Below, in pieces: positions 35,292 through 43,585 of a stretch of 62,611 bases of DNA (positions are counted from its first letter, which is position 1; every line of letters begins with the position of its first letter). Below the pieces are notes generated by a model. The model searched no databases. It saw only the letters and a program-made list of their open reading frames with translations, and had not been told where the DNA came from. The position numbers were made by a program, and so were the translations under genes. Origin of the DNA: an uncultured Alistipes sp. (GTDB taxonomy: Bacteria > Bacteroidota > Bacteroidia > Bacteroidales > Rikenellaceae); NCBI GenBank assembly GCA_958449275.1, contig CAUDHE010000003.1, positions 1 through 62,611 on the forward strand. The letters run 5' to 3'.

Positions 35292-36650
35292 TCAGCGGTT
35301 ATTGTCTCCGATCTCCCACACTCCTCCCTTGCCGAAGATACCGTCGACCCATCGGTCGAGCGTGCAGGCGCGCAAGCCCAGATCGAGCAGGTTGAACCTG
35401 CGGCGAATATGACGCACGAAAGGCACGTCGGCCCGCATCGTCTCTCGTGATATTCCTACGTGTTCGGGAGCCGTGGGAGCACCGACGATGCGAAGATAAC
35501 GATACATTTCGTCGAACGTATGGCATTGCTCCTGCAATCGACGTTTCAATTCGGGCCAATCGTCTTTCACAAGTTGCAGTTGGCGGCGCACCACGTCGCG
35601 GTCGTCGTATTTGGCCGTGATTTCGGTAATTCCCAATTCGGCGTAGGGGAGTCCCCGAAACAACTCCTCGGCCTCGTTGCGAATCTCGTCGAGAGTTTTC
35701 CATCGGGCTGCGCAGGCGTCGACATCGAGCGTCGTAAAGTCGGTTTTGTACACCTCGTCGAACATGGCGCACATCATCAAAGTGCCGACGCTGACCTGAA
35801 ATCCGTGCGACGGCGTAGCGCCTTTGTAAGTGTGGTTGCGCATGTTCCACAAATGGCTGAACAGATGATCGGTACACGATGCGGGACGGCTCGACCGCGC
35901 CGCCTGCATGGCGAATCCGCTCAACATCAATCCCTCCACGAACGGTGCGATAGCTTCGGGCCGAAGTGCGGCGACACCTTCGGGATCGGCGAGTGCCTCT
36001 TTCAGACCGTCCTGCACGATATGCCATGCCGTGTCGTGTATCGGTTCCACTCCCAAGAAATCCGCTATTATCCACTCTGCGCCCGCGGGTATTTTCGCCG
36101 CCAGATCGGCATAACCCGCAGCCGTCATTTCGGCGGGAGCTTTAGCCATGACTCCCACGTCGGCCAAAATGGCGCGGGGGGCAGGGCATGTGAAGGTCTG
36201 CTTCATGTCGTTGCGCGTAATCGACGCTCCGAAAGAGGAATAGCCGTCGACAGAAGCTGCCGTGGCGACACACATGTAGGGTCGGTTCGCATGATAGGAG
36301 CTCAATTTGCACAGGTCGTTTATGGTACCCGATCCGACCGCGACGGCTATGGCGTCGGTAGCGGCCAAACGCGAATCGAGCATTTCGACGAATTTCCATT
36401 CGGCATGGAGGTGCGGATCGGTGAATATGTAGGGTTCATCACACGAAATTCCCGAGGCCGACAAGTACGAAAGTACGGCTTCGCCTGCCGCACGCCATGT
36501 GTTTTCGTCGGCGACGATCAACGCCCGTTTGTCGGGAAATTGCTCCGCGAACATAGAAGGCACGCGGTCGAGTATATTCGTTCCGATCTCCAAAGCCGCG
36601 GTGTCGGTCGCGGCCGCCAAAGCGGCGGCTATTCGTTTGTTGTTATTCAT
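35292..36650 (-). CDS. sn-glycerol-1-phosphate dehydrogenase (AraM/EgsA family)
   Basis: A 452-residue NAD(P)-dependent dehydrogenase of the iron-type alcohol dehydrogenase superfamily. Visible features are the NAD-binding VAVGSGTINDLCKLSSY (about 105-121), TAASVDGYSSFGASI, and metal-ligand candidates Asp (AAGYADLAAKI) and the His residues in HLFSHLW and HGFQVSVGTLM. It should make glycerol-1-phosphate from dihydroxyacetone phosphate. This is the archaeal-type stereoisomer, used in bacteria such as Bacillus for prenylated glycerol phosphates. The C-terminal extension of about 100 residues matches bacterial AraM. It stands alone on the minus strand. Confidence 0.85.
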   Translation of the reverse strand: MNNNKRIAAALAAATDTAALEIGTNILDRVPSMFAEQFPDKRALIVADENTWRAAGEAVLSYLSASGISCDEPYIFTDPHLHAEWKFVEMLDSRLAATDAIAVAVGSGTINDLCKLSSYHANRPYMCVATAASVDGYSSFGASITRNDMKQTFTCPAPRAILADVGVMAKAPAEMTAAGYADLAAKIPAGAEWIIADFLGVEPIHDTAWHIVQDGLKEALADPEGVAALRPEAIAPFVEGLMLSGFAMQAARSSRPASCTDHLFSHLWNMRNHTYKGATPSHGFQVSVGTLMMCAMFDEVYKTDFTTLDVDACAARWKTLDEIRNEAEELFRGLPYAELGITEITAKYDDRDVVRRQLQLVKDDWPELKRRLQEQCHTFDEMYRYLRIVGAPTAPEHVGISRETMRADVPFVRHIRRRFNLLDLGLRACTLDRWVDGIFGKGGVWEIGDNNR

Positions 36651-36750
36651 AAACGGGATTGTTTAGGTTCGAAAGCAAATATAATCATTATATCTTTCAA
36701 ATCAAAGCGTAATGCGAGAAAAACCATGTACGACACCGAGAACTAAAAGC

Positions 36751-36777
36751 CGCCATGAAAGCAAAACTTTCATGGCG
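36751..36777 (-). terminator. Terminator of mgsA
   Basis: A perfect 11-bp stem CGCCATGAAAG / CTTTCATGGCG with a CAAAA loop, 27 nt past the mgsA stop. On the minus strand GCTTTTAGTT follows. Confidence 0.85.
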
Positions 36778-36803
36778 TCTTGATACCGGGTCTCGATAAG
36801 ACG

Positions 36804-37277
36804 TTATTTCAAATTACGCTCGATGTAGCACGTATAATCCTTCAGTACCGGAGTATATTCCTCGTGAGCCATAAGGGGCGACGAGATCAGAAAATCGGCT
36901 GACGAACGGTTGATGGCCGTGGGAACGTTGTATAATGTGGCAAGGCGCAGCAAGGCCTTCACGTCGACGTCGTGGGGTTGCGCCGACATGGGGTCCCAAA
37001 AGAATATGAGCATGTCGATATCGCTGTTAGCGATCATCGATCCCAATTGCTGGTCGCCGCCGAGGGGGCCCGATTTGAGCATCGTAATGTCGAAGCGCGA
37101 ATTGGCGGCATCCTTTCTGCGGCGCGACATGAGTGTTTCGGCCACGATGCGGCCCGTGGTGCCCGTGCACACCAAACGATGCGAAAGTAATTTTTCCCAG
37201 TTCCATGCCACCCATTCCGCGAGGTCGTGTTTCATGTTGTCGTGCGCGACCAGTGCCACCGTTAATCTTTTTTCCAT
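36804..37277 (-). CDS. mgsA: Methylglyoxal synthase
   Basis: A 157-residue enzyme converting dihydroxyacetone phosphate to methylglyoxal and phosphate, an overflow branch of glycolysis. Motifs seen are VALVAHDNMKHDL, CTGTTGRIV (phosphate-binding), MLKSGPLGGDQQLG with the catalytic Asp, and IFFWDPMSAQPHDVDVKALLR. The length is normal. It is a single gene with its own terminator and a 181-nt upstream gap. Both it and glycerol-1-phosphate dehydrogenase next door use dihydroxyacetone phosphate. Confidence 0.94.
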   Translation of the reverse strand: MEKRLTVALVAHDNMKHDLAEWVAWNWEKLLSHRLVCTGTTGRIVAETLMSRRRKDAANSRFDITMLKSGPLGGDQQLGSMIANSDIDMLIFFWDPMSAQPHDVDVKALLRLATLYNVPTAINRSSADFLISSPLMAHEEYTPVLKDYTCYIERNLK

Positions 37278-37435
37278 AATTCATCCTAATTTAGGGCCTC
37301 GTCTCTCTCTCGGCCCGATTAATCATCCTGATATATTCTGCTATTTCGGTCGTAAAGTTACAAAAACTACGCGATCATACCATATTCGTGCCATTGGCAA
37401 CTCAAGGGTGCGGGTCGCTCGTCCGAAAAACAAAG

Positions 37436-37454
37436 TGCGGCAGCAGGCCGCACC
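37436..37454 (-). terminator. Hairpin after korC
   Basis: GTGCGGC / GCCGCAC with an AGCAG loop, 5 nt past the stop. On the minus strand it is followed by TTTGTTTTTCGG, a fair intrinsic terminator. Confidence 0.75.
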
Positions 37455-37458
37455 TCTA

Positions 37459-38004
37459 TTATCTTACTTTTCGGATTATCTTGCCGCCGTAGCGGATGGC
37501 CTCTTCGTTCTGCGGCAACGTGCGCCATGCCCGTTCGGGCAACGATTTTTTGAGTCCCGTCATGACGTTCTCCATGTCGACTATGGGTTTCACTTTCAGA
37601 TATCCGCCCAGAATCATGGTGTTGAACATCTTGGCCTGCCCCAGTCGGGCACATTCCGAGGCCGCGTCGATGGCGTACACCTCTATGTCGGTGCGCGTGG
37701 GCGCATGAGTGATTCCGTTGGTATCGTAGATCAGAATCCCTCCCGTCTTGATCTTGCTCTCGAACTTGTCCATCGACTGCTGGTTGAGTATTATCGCGGA
37801 ATCGAATTCGCTCGCTATGGGCGACGATATTCTGCGGTCGGAGAGTATGACCGTAACGTTCGCCGTGCCTCCGCGCATTTCGGGTCCGTACGACGGCATC
37901 CATGTTACCTCACATCCCTGCATTACGCCCGAGTAGGCGAGTATCTTGCCCATCGACAGTACTCCCTGACCGCCGAACCCGGCTATTATCAACGTCTCTT
38001 TCAT
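37459..38004 (-). CDS. korC: 2-oxoacid:ferredoxin oxidoreductase, gamma subunit
   Basis: A 181-residue gamma-type subunit (POR_N/KorC fold). It begins with a GFGGQGVLSMGKILAYSG nucleotide-like loop and continues TWMPSYGPEMRGGTANVTVI, both standard for this subunit. It closes the four-gene set korD-korA-korB-korC that oxidatively decarboxylates a 2-oxoacid (2-oxoglutarate most likely) to acyl-CoA with ferredoxin reduction. It starts 92 nt after korB, a larger gap than the others. Subunit arrangement does not exclude a branched-chain 2-oxoacid substrate. Confidence 0.88.
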   Translation of the reverse strand: MKETLIIAGFGGQGVLSMGKILAYSGVMQGCEVTWMPSYGPEMRGGTANVTVILSDRRISSPIASEFDSAIILNQQSMDKFESKIKTGGILIYDTNGITHAPTRTDIEVYAIDAASECARLGQAKMFNTMILGGYLKVKPIVDMENVMTGLKKSLPERAWRTLPQNEEAIRYGGKIIRKVR

Positions 38005-38096
38005 AATTATTTCACGTTTACAATTTGGACGATCGTATATCGGTCTGCCGACGGCAGAAGCGGAACACGGTTCTGCAAAATATATATGATCGCATG

Positions 38097-38867
38097 CTAT
38101 TTAGGCAACTCCGAACACTTTATGTCGCCCAGCGGATAGTGGGGCAGCATGTTCTCTTCGAGCCATCTGTTGGAATCGACGGGCGACATTTTCCAGCCGC
38201 TGCTGCATGTCGACACGACCTCGACCATCGAATAACCGTTGCCCGCAAGCGAGTTCTCGAACGCGCGGCGTATAGCCTTTTTGCACTTGCGCACATTGGC
38301 GGGCGTATGCACGCTTTGGCGGGTTATGTAGGTGGCGCCGTCGAGGTGCACCAGCATCTCCGCTATCTTGTAGGGGAATCCGTTCAGTCTGCTGTCGCGA
38401 CCGTAAGGCGTGGTTGCCGTTTTCTGTCCGAGCAGGGTAGTGGGCGACATCTGTCCGCCCGTCATGCCGTAAATTGCGTTGTTGATGAATATGGTGGCTA
38501 TGTTTTCGCCGCGTGCGGCGGCGTGTATGGTTTCTCCCGTACCTATGGCTGCCAGATCGCCGTCGCCCTGATACGAAAATACCAGTTTGTCGGGATGCAG
38601 GCGTTTGATTGCCGACGCCACCGCACATGCTCGGCCGTGTGCCGCCTCGACCCAATCCACGTCGACATATTTGTAGGCGAACACCGAGCAGCCGACGGGT
38701 GAGACGGCTATGGTCGATTTTTCCAGCCCCATTTCGTCGATAACCTCGGCCACCAGTTTATGCACCGTCCCGTGGCTGCATCCGGGGCAATAGTGCATCA
38801 CCTCGTCGGTAATAAGGCGCGGCTTGGCATAGACCACGTTTTCGGGTTTTATCTCAACTTCTGCCAT
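38097..38867 (-). CDS. korB: 2-oxoacid:ferredoxin oxidoreductase, beta subunit
   Basis: A 256-residue thiamine-diphosphate-binding subunit. YCPGCSHGTVHKL and YQGDGDLAAIGTGETIHAA (TPP motif beginning GDG) are seen, ending in FINNAIYGMTGGQMSPTT, a wording typical of 2-oxoglutarate oxidoreductase. It follows korA by 6 nt. Together with korA it forms the catalytic core in the cytoplasm. Confidence 0.92.
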   Translation of the reverse strand: MAEVEIKPENVVYAKPRLITDEVMHYCPGCSHGTVHKLVAEVIDEMGLEKSTIAVSPVGCSVFAYKYVDVDWVEAAHGRACAVASAIKRLHPDKLVFSYQGDGDLAAIGTGETIHAAARGENIATIFINNAIYGMTGGQMSPTTLLGQKTATTPYGRDSRLNGFPYKIAEMLVHLDGATYITRQSVHTPANVRKCKKAIRRAFENSLAGNGYSMVEVVSTCSSGWKMSPVDSNRWLEENMLPHYPLGDIKCSELPK

Positions 38868-38873
38868 AGCTTT

Positions 38874-39965
38874 CTATTTTATGAAATTATTTTTCAACGC
38901 CTCCAACACTTCGTCGGGCGTAAACATCATGCCGCCCTGACGGCCGTAATGGGCTACGGGGGCCCTGCCGTCGACGGCGAGACGGACATCCTCTATCATT
39001 TGCCCCGCATTCAGCTCCACCGAAAGGAATCCCTTCACGCCGCGGCGGCTCAATGCGGCCAACGGCTCCGAGGGAAACGGATAGAGGGTAACGGGACGCA
39101 ACAGTCCGACCTTTATTCCCGCGGCGCGCGCCAGTTCGACGGTAGCCGAGCAGATGCGGGCCGACGAGCCGAACGCCACCAGTATGTAGTCGGCATCGTC
39201 GCAGTCGATCTGCTCCCAACGAGCTTCGGCCGCCTCGATGGCCTTGTATTTGTCGTTGAGATGGAAATTGATCTTCTCCATCTTTTCCGACTGCATTTCC
39301 AATGAGGTGCATATGTTGCGTTCGCTGCGCGAGCCTTTGCCGCAACATGCCCACGAGCCGTATTCGTTCTCGATCTCGGCATCGGTGCGACGCTCTTTCT
39401 GCGGTGCGAGCACCACTTTCTCCATCATCTGGCCTATGGCTCCGTCGGCCAAAATCATGGCGGGATTGCGATATTTGAAAGCCAGATCGAATCCCAGCCC
39501 CACGAAATCGTGCATCTCCTGCACCGATGCGGGTGCGAGCACTATCAGGTGGAAGTCGCCGTGCGCACCGCCCTTGCAGGCTTGGAAATAGTCGCCCTGC
39601 GAGGGCTGTATGGTACCCAATCCGGGGCCGCCGCGCTGACAGTTCACGATAAGACACGGCAATTCGCACGCGGCCAGATAACTCAGTCCTTCGCTCATGA
39701 GGCTGACGCCGGGACTCGACGACGACGTCATGACGCGTTTGCCCGTGGCGGCGCCACCGTAAACCATGTTGATCGACGCCAGTTCCGATTCGGCCTGAAG
39801 GACCACCATTCCCGTGGTCTCCCACGGTTTGAGCTCCATCAGGGTCTCCATTACCTCGGATTGCGGCGTGATGGGGTATCCGAAATAACCGTCGCATCCG
39901 CAACGCACGGCAGCATGGGCGATAACCTCGTTGCCTTTCATCAATCTCACCTCTTTCTCTGCCAT
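38874..39965 (-). CDS. korA: 2-oxoacid:ferredoxin oxidoreductase, alpha subunit
   Basis: A 363-residue alpha subunit (pyruvate:ferredoxin oxidoreductase domains I and II) without a fused gamma domain. RLMKGNEVIAHAAVRCGCDG, FGYPITPQSEVMETL, SSSPGVSLMSEGLSYLAACE and GPGLGTIQPSQGDY are family-typical. The start is MAEKEVRLM; an open frame continues 60 codons upstream but runs through korD. The korD stop lies 2 nt before the start. Its sequence favours 2-oxoglutarate or branched-chain 2-oxoacids over pyruvate. Confidence 0.92.
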   Translation of the reverse strand: MAEKEVRLMKGNEVIAHAAVRCGCDGYFGYPITPQSEVMETLMELKPWETTGMVVLQAESELASINMVYGGAATGKRVMTSSSSPGVSLMSEGLSYLAACELPCLIVNCQRGGPGLGTIQPSQGDYFQACKGGAHGDFHLIVLAPASVQEMHDFVGLGFDLAFKYRNPAMILADGAIGQMMEKVVLAPQKERRTDAEIENEYGSWACCGKGSRSERNICTSLEMQSEKMEKINFHLNDKYKAIEAAEARWEQIDCDDADYILVAFGSSARICSATVELARAAGIKVGLLRPVTLYPFPSEPLAALSRRGVKGFLSVELNAGQMIEDVRLAVDGRAPVAHYGRQGGMMFTPDEVLEALKNNFIK

Positions 39966-39967
39966 AA

Positions 39968-40195
39968 CTATTCGAATTTCTGTCGGTATACGACAATACA
40001 ACTGTCGGGACAAATGATTCCGCATGACGCGCATCCCGTGCATGCGTCGCGATCGACCATTACCGCGTAACGATAACCTTTGCCGTTGACGTCGGCCGAG
40101 AAGCCCAGCACGCTGCACGGACACGAGGCTATGCACACACCGCATCCTTTACAACGCTCTGTGTCAATGACAAGACTCCCTTTGATCTTCGCCAT
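39968..40195 (-). CDS. korD: 2-oxoacid:ferredoxin oxidoreductase, ferredoxin-type delta subunit
   Basis: A 75-residue protein with two 4Fe-4S motifs, CKGCGVCIASCPCSVL and CTGCASCGIICPDSC. It would pass electrons from the TPP centre to soluble ferredoxin. The start is at MAKIKGSL; an upstream in-frame TTG is not favoured. It is the first gene of the kor operon, with a TATATTTG box upstream. Confidence 0.92.
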   Translation of the reverse strand: MAKIKGSLVIDTERCKGCGVCIASCPCSVLGFSADVNGKGYRYAVMVDRDACTGCASCGIICPDSCIVVYRQKFE

Positions 40196-40233
40196 AATAA
40201 AAAACAATTAAATAATTTTATCCAAAATTTCTA

Positions 40234-40241
40234 CAAATATA
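40234..40241 (-). promoter_or_regulatory. -7 box for the kor operon
   Basis: TATATTTG on the minus strand, 39 nt before the korD ATG. No TTTG is found at the expected -33 position. Confidence 0.5.
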
Positions 40242-40420
40242 GCGATTTTATCCCGAATATTGTTCCGTCGATCGTTATTAATTCTCCGAACACGACTCGC
40301 GACAGCATAATGACGACCGATTCGCAATGCGCCTGCATGTTCCGATCCGAAATATCGGAAAGCATCTCCGCGAGCAACCGTTTTGAGTTGCGACATCGCG
40401 CTTTATTGCCTGTTTTTTGC

Positions 40421-40428
40421 TAATTTTG
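40421..40428 (+). promoter_or_regulatory. -7 box for the DUF3298 lipoprotein gene
   Basis: TAATTTTG, 21 nt before the ATG at 40450, preceded by a T-rich stretch. The 254-nt divergent gap 40196-40449 holds this and the kor box and nothing else recognisable. Confidence 0.5.
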
Positions 40429-40449
40429 CAATATGTAAATTATCGTATC

Positions 40450-41187
40450 ATGAAAAACAACCTTATCCTTGCAATTCTGTCGGCGACGGCCGTTCTGTTC
40501 GCCTCGTGCCGCCGCGAGACGGCGCCCGCGTTTTCGTTCGAGAACTACGAGCAGTCGTTCGATTCCAAGCAGCCTTTCTCGGTGCGCATGTCATACATAC
40601 GCATAGTGAACGCCGACAAAAGCCCCGTACTCGAGGCGATAGAGGAGTCGAACAGACGCGAATTCTTCGATGCGGAGGGCAAGTTGCCGCGCACGATGAA
40701 AAAGACGTTCGACATGGCGGCGGCGCAGTTCCGCGAAAACAACAATTGCGACGACGGTCGGTTTTCGAGCGGAGATTACCGATTGGCGGTCACCTCGGAC
40801 ATCGACGTTTACGACCGCACTTTATCATACGTGATCGAAGGATACCAATACACGGGCGGTGCGCACGGCATGAGCTGGACCAAGGCGCTCAACTATTCGC
40901 TCGACGACGGCAGCCTATTGTCGCTGTCCGATTTCTTCACCGAGGAGCAGACGGCGAAACTGCCCGCGATTCTCGTGAAACAGCTGTGCATGCAACTGGG
41001 AGCAACCGATGCCGACCAACTCGCGGCGCTCGGTTATTATCCCGACGACATAAAGCCGACCGAAAACTTCACGGTTTCGGCGACGGGAATAACGTTTATC
41101 TACGATCCTTATCAGATAGGGTGTTATGCCGTGGGCAAGACCGAGATAGAGGTTCCCTATGCCATGATAGACGAGCTGCCGGAATAA
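40450..41187 (+). CDS. Lipoprotein with RsiV/PdaC-type DUF3298 domain
   Basis: A 245-residue protein. The start is the ATG at MKNNLILAIL, giving a lipoprotein signal with lipobox FASC (Cys about 19). The DUF4163/DUF3298 pattern follows: YRLAVTSDIDVYDRTLSYVI, then YTGGAHGMSWTKALNYSLDDG and a C-terminal LSDFFTEEQ...FIYDPYQIGCYA. In RsiV this fold binds lysozyme and in PdaC it accompanies a deacetylase; here it stands alone, so a cell-envelope binding role is inferred only. A strong bidirectional terminator follows. Confidence 0.8.
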   Translation: MKNNLILAILSATAVLFASCRRETAPAFSFENYEQSFDSKQPFSVRMSYIRIVNADKSPVLEAIEESNRREFFDAEGKLPRTMKKTFDMAAAQFRENNNCDDGRFSSGDYRLAVTSDIDVYDRTLSYVIEGYQYTGGAHGMSWTKALNYSLDDGSLLSLSDFFTEEQTAKLPAILVKQLCMQLGATDADQLAALGYYPDDIKPTENFTVSATGITFIYDPYQIGCYAVGKTEIEVPYAMIDELPE

Positions 41188-41225
41188 CGAGATTGTCGGC
41201 CGTCTGCATGGCGTCGGAAAATCGT

Positions 41226-41256
41226 AATCGGGCAATCCTTTGCGGATTGCCCGATT
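41226..41256. terminator. Bidirectional intrinsic terminator
   Basis: A perfect 13-bp stem AATCGGGCAATCC / GGATTGCCCGATT with a TTTGC loop, between the convergent DUF3298 (+) and DUF1015 (-) genes. Confidence 0.85.
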
Positions 41257-41266
41257 TCGTAATGCT

Positions 41267-42508
41267 CTATTCGAACGAATGGATCACCACGCCCGAGCGC
41301 AGTTTGGGTTCGAACCATGTGGTTTTCGGAGGCATGATGTTGCCCGTGTCGGCGATATCTATCAATTGCTGCATGGAAACGGGATAAAGCGCGAATGCCG
41401 CTTTCATTTCGCCGCTGTCGACGCGACGCCGCAATTCGTCCAACCCGCGTATTCCGCCCACGAAATCTATGCGTTTCGATGTGCGCAGATCGTCTATGCC
41501 GAGAATCTTGTCGAGCACCAGATTCGACAGCACGGTGACGTCCAGCACCCCGATGGGATCATTGTCGTCATATGTCCCGCTTTTAGCCGTGAGGCTGTAC
41601 CATTCGCCGTCGAGATACATCGAGAAGTTGTGCAGCGCGCAAGGCTTGTAGGTCTCCGCGCCTTTCTTTTCGACGTCGAACGACTCTTCGAGCCGCTCCA
41701 GCAGCTCGGCGGGAGCGAGTCCGTTCAGATCGCGCACCACGCGGTTGTAGTCGATGATGCGCAGTTGCGATGCGGGGAACGTGACGGCCAGGAAGTAACA
41801 GTATTCCTCATCGCCCGTGTGGGCGGGATTGTTGCGCATGCACTCCTGACCCACGCGGGCTGCAGCGGCCGTGCGGTGGTGTCCGTCGGCGACATACAGT
41901 GCGGGAACGGCCGCGAACAGCTCGGTGATGCGGCGGTTCTTGGCTGCGTCGCGGATCACCCACAGACTGTGACCGAAGCCGTCGGCTGCGGTGAAATCGT
42001 AGTCGGGAGCGCTCGACGTCACGACTTCGGACACTATGGCATCTATCTCGGCATTGTCGGGGTAGGTGAAGAACACCGGTTCGATATTGGCTTTCTGGTT
42101 GCGTACGTGTATCATGCGGTCCTCCTCCTTGTCGGGGCGCGTAAGTTCATGCTTTTTGATCGCTCCCGAGAGATAATCTTCGAAATGGCAGCACATGGCT
42201 ATGCCGTATTGGGTACGGCCGTTCATGGTCTGCGCATAGACGTAATAGTGCTCCGCTTCGTCCTGCACGAGCCAGCCGCGTTCTTTCCACGAGCGGAAAT
42301 TCTCCACGGCCTTGTCGTATACGGCCTGCGAATGCTCGTCGGCGACGGGATCGAAATCGATCTCGGCCTTTATGATGTGCAGCAACGAACGCTCGGTGGC
42401 CTCTGCCTTGGCTTCGGCCGAATCGAGTACGTCGTAGGGACGCGACGCCACCTCCGAGGCGAACTCCTTCGGAGGACGTATTCCGCAAAAAGGTTTTACT
42501 CTTACCAT
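41267..42508 (-). CDS. DUF1015 family protein
   Basis: A 413-residue protein of the DUF1015 family, beginning MVRVKPFCGIRPPKEFASEV and containing ASRPYDVLDSAEAK and the invariant YVADGHHRTAAAARV. The ADGHHR motif resembles ParB/Srx-type nucleotide-hydrolysing centres. The family is regularly encoded beside serA and serC, as here, and has been linked with phosphoserine metabolism. The start is placed 4 nt after the serA stop; an open frame 27 codons upstream overlaps serA. Confidence 0.85.
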   Translation of the reverse strand: MVRVKPFCGIRPPKEFASEVASRPYDVLDSAEAKAEATERSLLHIIKAEIDFDPVADEHSQAVYDKAVENFRSWKERGWLVQDEAEHYYVYAQTMNGRTQYGIAMCCHFEDYLSGAIKKHELTRPDKEEDRMIHVRNQKANIEPVFFTYPDNAEIDAIVSEVVTSSAPDYDFTAADGFGHSLWVIRDAAKNRRITELFAAVPALYVADGHHRTAAAARVGQECMRNNPAHTGDEEYCYFLAVTFPASQLRIIDYNRVVRDLNGLAPAELLERLEESFDVEKKGAETYKPCALHNFSMYLDGEWYSLTAKSGTYDDNDPIGVLDVTVLSNLVLDKILGIDDLRTSKRIDFVGGIRGLDELRRRVDSGEMKAAFALYPVSMQQLIDIADTGNIMPPKTTWFEPKLRSGVVIHSFE

Positions 42509-42512
42509 AGGA

Positions 42513-43436
42513 CTATTTGTTGACTTGGAAACGGGTGTTTCCGTTTTCGATGAAATCCACGATCTGACGTGCCGCGGCCAGACCTGCATTTATGTTTGCC
42601 TCGGCAGTCTCGGCACCCATCTTTTTAGGTGTGGCGAAGAAGCGGTTGCCGAAAAGCTCGGCGAGTTCGTCTCGGCAATCGGGAGCGATGTCGGTCGCAT
42701 ACTTCAGCGCGGGACGCTCGGTGAGTGCCGCTTTGAGGCCGTCTTCGTCTATCACCTCCTTGCGGGCGGTGTTGACCAGCGTGGCGCCTTCGGGCATCGA
42801 CATTAGCAGTTTGTAACCGATTGACTTTTTGGTCTGTTCGGTAGCGGGGATGTGCAGCGACAGATAATCCGATGCCGCATAAAGCTCCTCTACGCTTGCG
42901 ACCTGCTTCACGCCGTCGTTTTCGAACACTGCTGCGTCGGCGATAAAGGGATCGTAGGCGATTACGTTCATGCCCAGCGCCTTGGCCTTGCGGCCCACCA
43001 GACGGCCAACGTTGCCGTAGGCGTGTATGCCCACGGTCTTGCCCTGAAGTTCGGATCCCGTACCCGCGGTGAAGCGGTTGCGCGCCATATATACCATCAT
43101 GCCCAGCGCGAGCTCGGCCACGGCGTTGGAGTTCTGCCCGGGGGTGTTCATGACCGTTATGCCTCGGACCGTTGCGGCGGCGAGATCGATATTGTCGTAA
43201 CCTGCGCCCGCACGGACTATTATTTTCAACTCGGGCGCGGCGGCGATGACTTCGGCAGTCACCTTGTCGCTGCGCACGATAAGCCCCTGAACGTCGGCTG
43301 CGGCGGTTGCTAGCTGCGCTTTGTCGGTATATTTTTCGAGCAGGACCGTTTCGTAACCCGCTTCGGCGAAAATCGCCTTTATTCCGTCCACCGCTTTTTT
43401 CGCAAACGGCTTTTCGGTCGCTATCAATATTTTCAT
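42513..43436 (-). CDS. serA: D-3-phosphoglycerate dehydrogenase
   Basis: A 307-residue NAD-dependent enzyme starting serine synthesis. It shows VRAGAGYDNIDLAAA, the Rossmann loop HAYGNVGRLVGRKAKALG, YDPFIADAA, the catalytic Arg region LVNTARKEVIDE and Glu/His-type residues near PALKYATDIAPD. It lacks an ACT domain, so allosteric serine control is not expected. The start is placed at MKILIATEKPF, the usual family N-terminus. The frame remains open 35 codons further to an ATG at 43541 with a sensible position after serC, so an extended form is possible. Confidence 0.88.
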   Translation of the reverse strand: MKILIATEKPFAKKAVDGIKAIFAEAGYETVLLEKYTDKAQLATAAADVQGLIVRSDKVTAEVIAAAPELKIIVRAGAGYDNIDLAAATVRGITVMNTPGQNSNAVAELALGMMVYMARNRFTAGTGSELQGKTVGIHAYGNVGRLVGRKAKALGMNVIAYDPFIADAAVFENDGVKQVASVEELYAASDYLSLHIPATEQTKKSIGYKLLMSMPEGATLVNTARKEVIDEDGLKAALTERPALKYATDIAPDCRDELAELFGNRFFATPKKMGAETAEANINAGLAAARQIVDFIENGNTRFQVNK

Positions 43437-43585
43437 CTTCCCGATCATTGATACGGATTCTACAATTTCCGTCGGTTCCCACGCCAGCACGTCGCCGCTT
43501 AAGGGATTACGCCGCGTCGGCATGTTGTAACTGAATCCCATAATGTTATATGTTTATATAAGCGGCTCGGGCCGCTCGTTCCGTT

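Noticed and set aside
38874..40145. KorA with a 60-residue N-terminal extension
   Set aside because: The extension runs through korD in another frame. The start 2 nt after korD fits family length.
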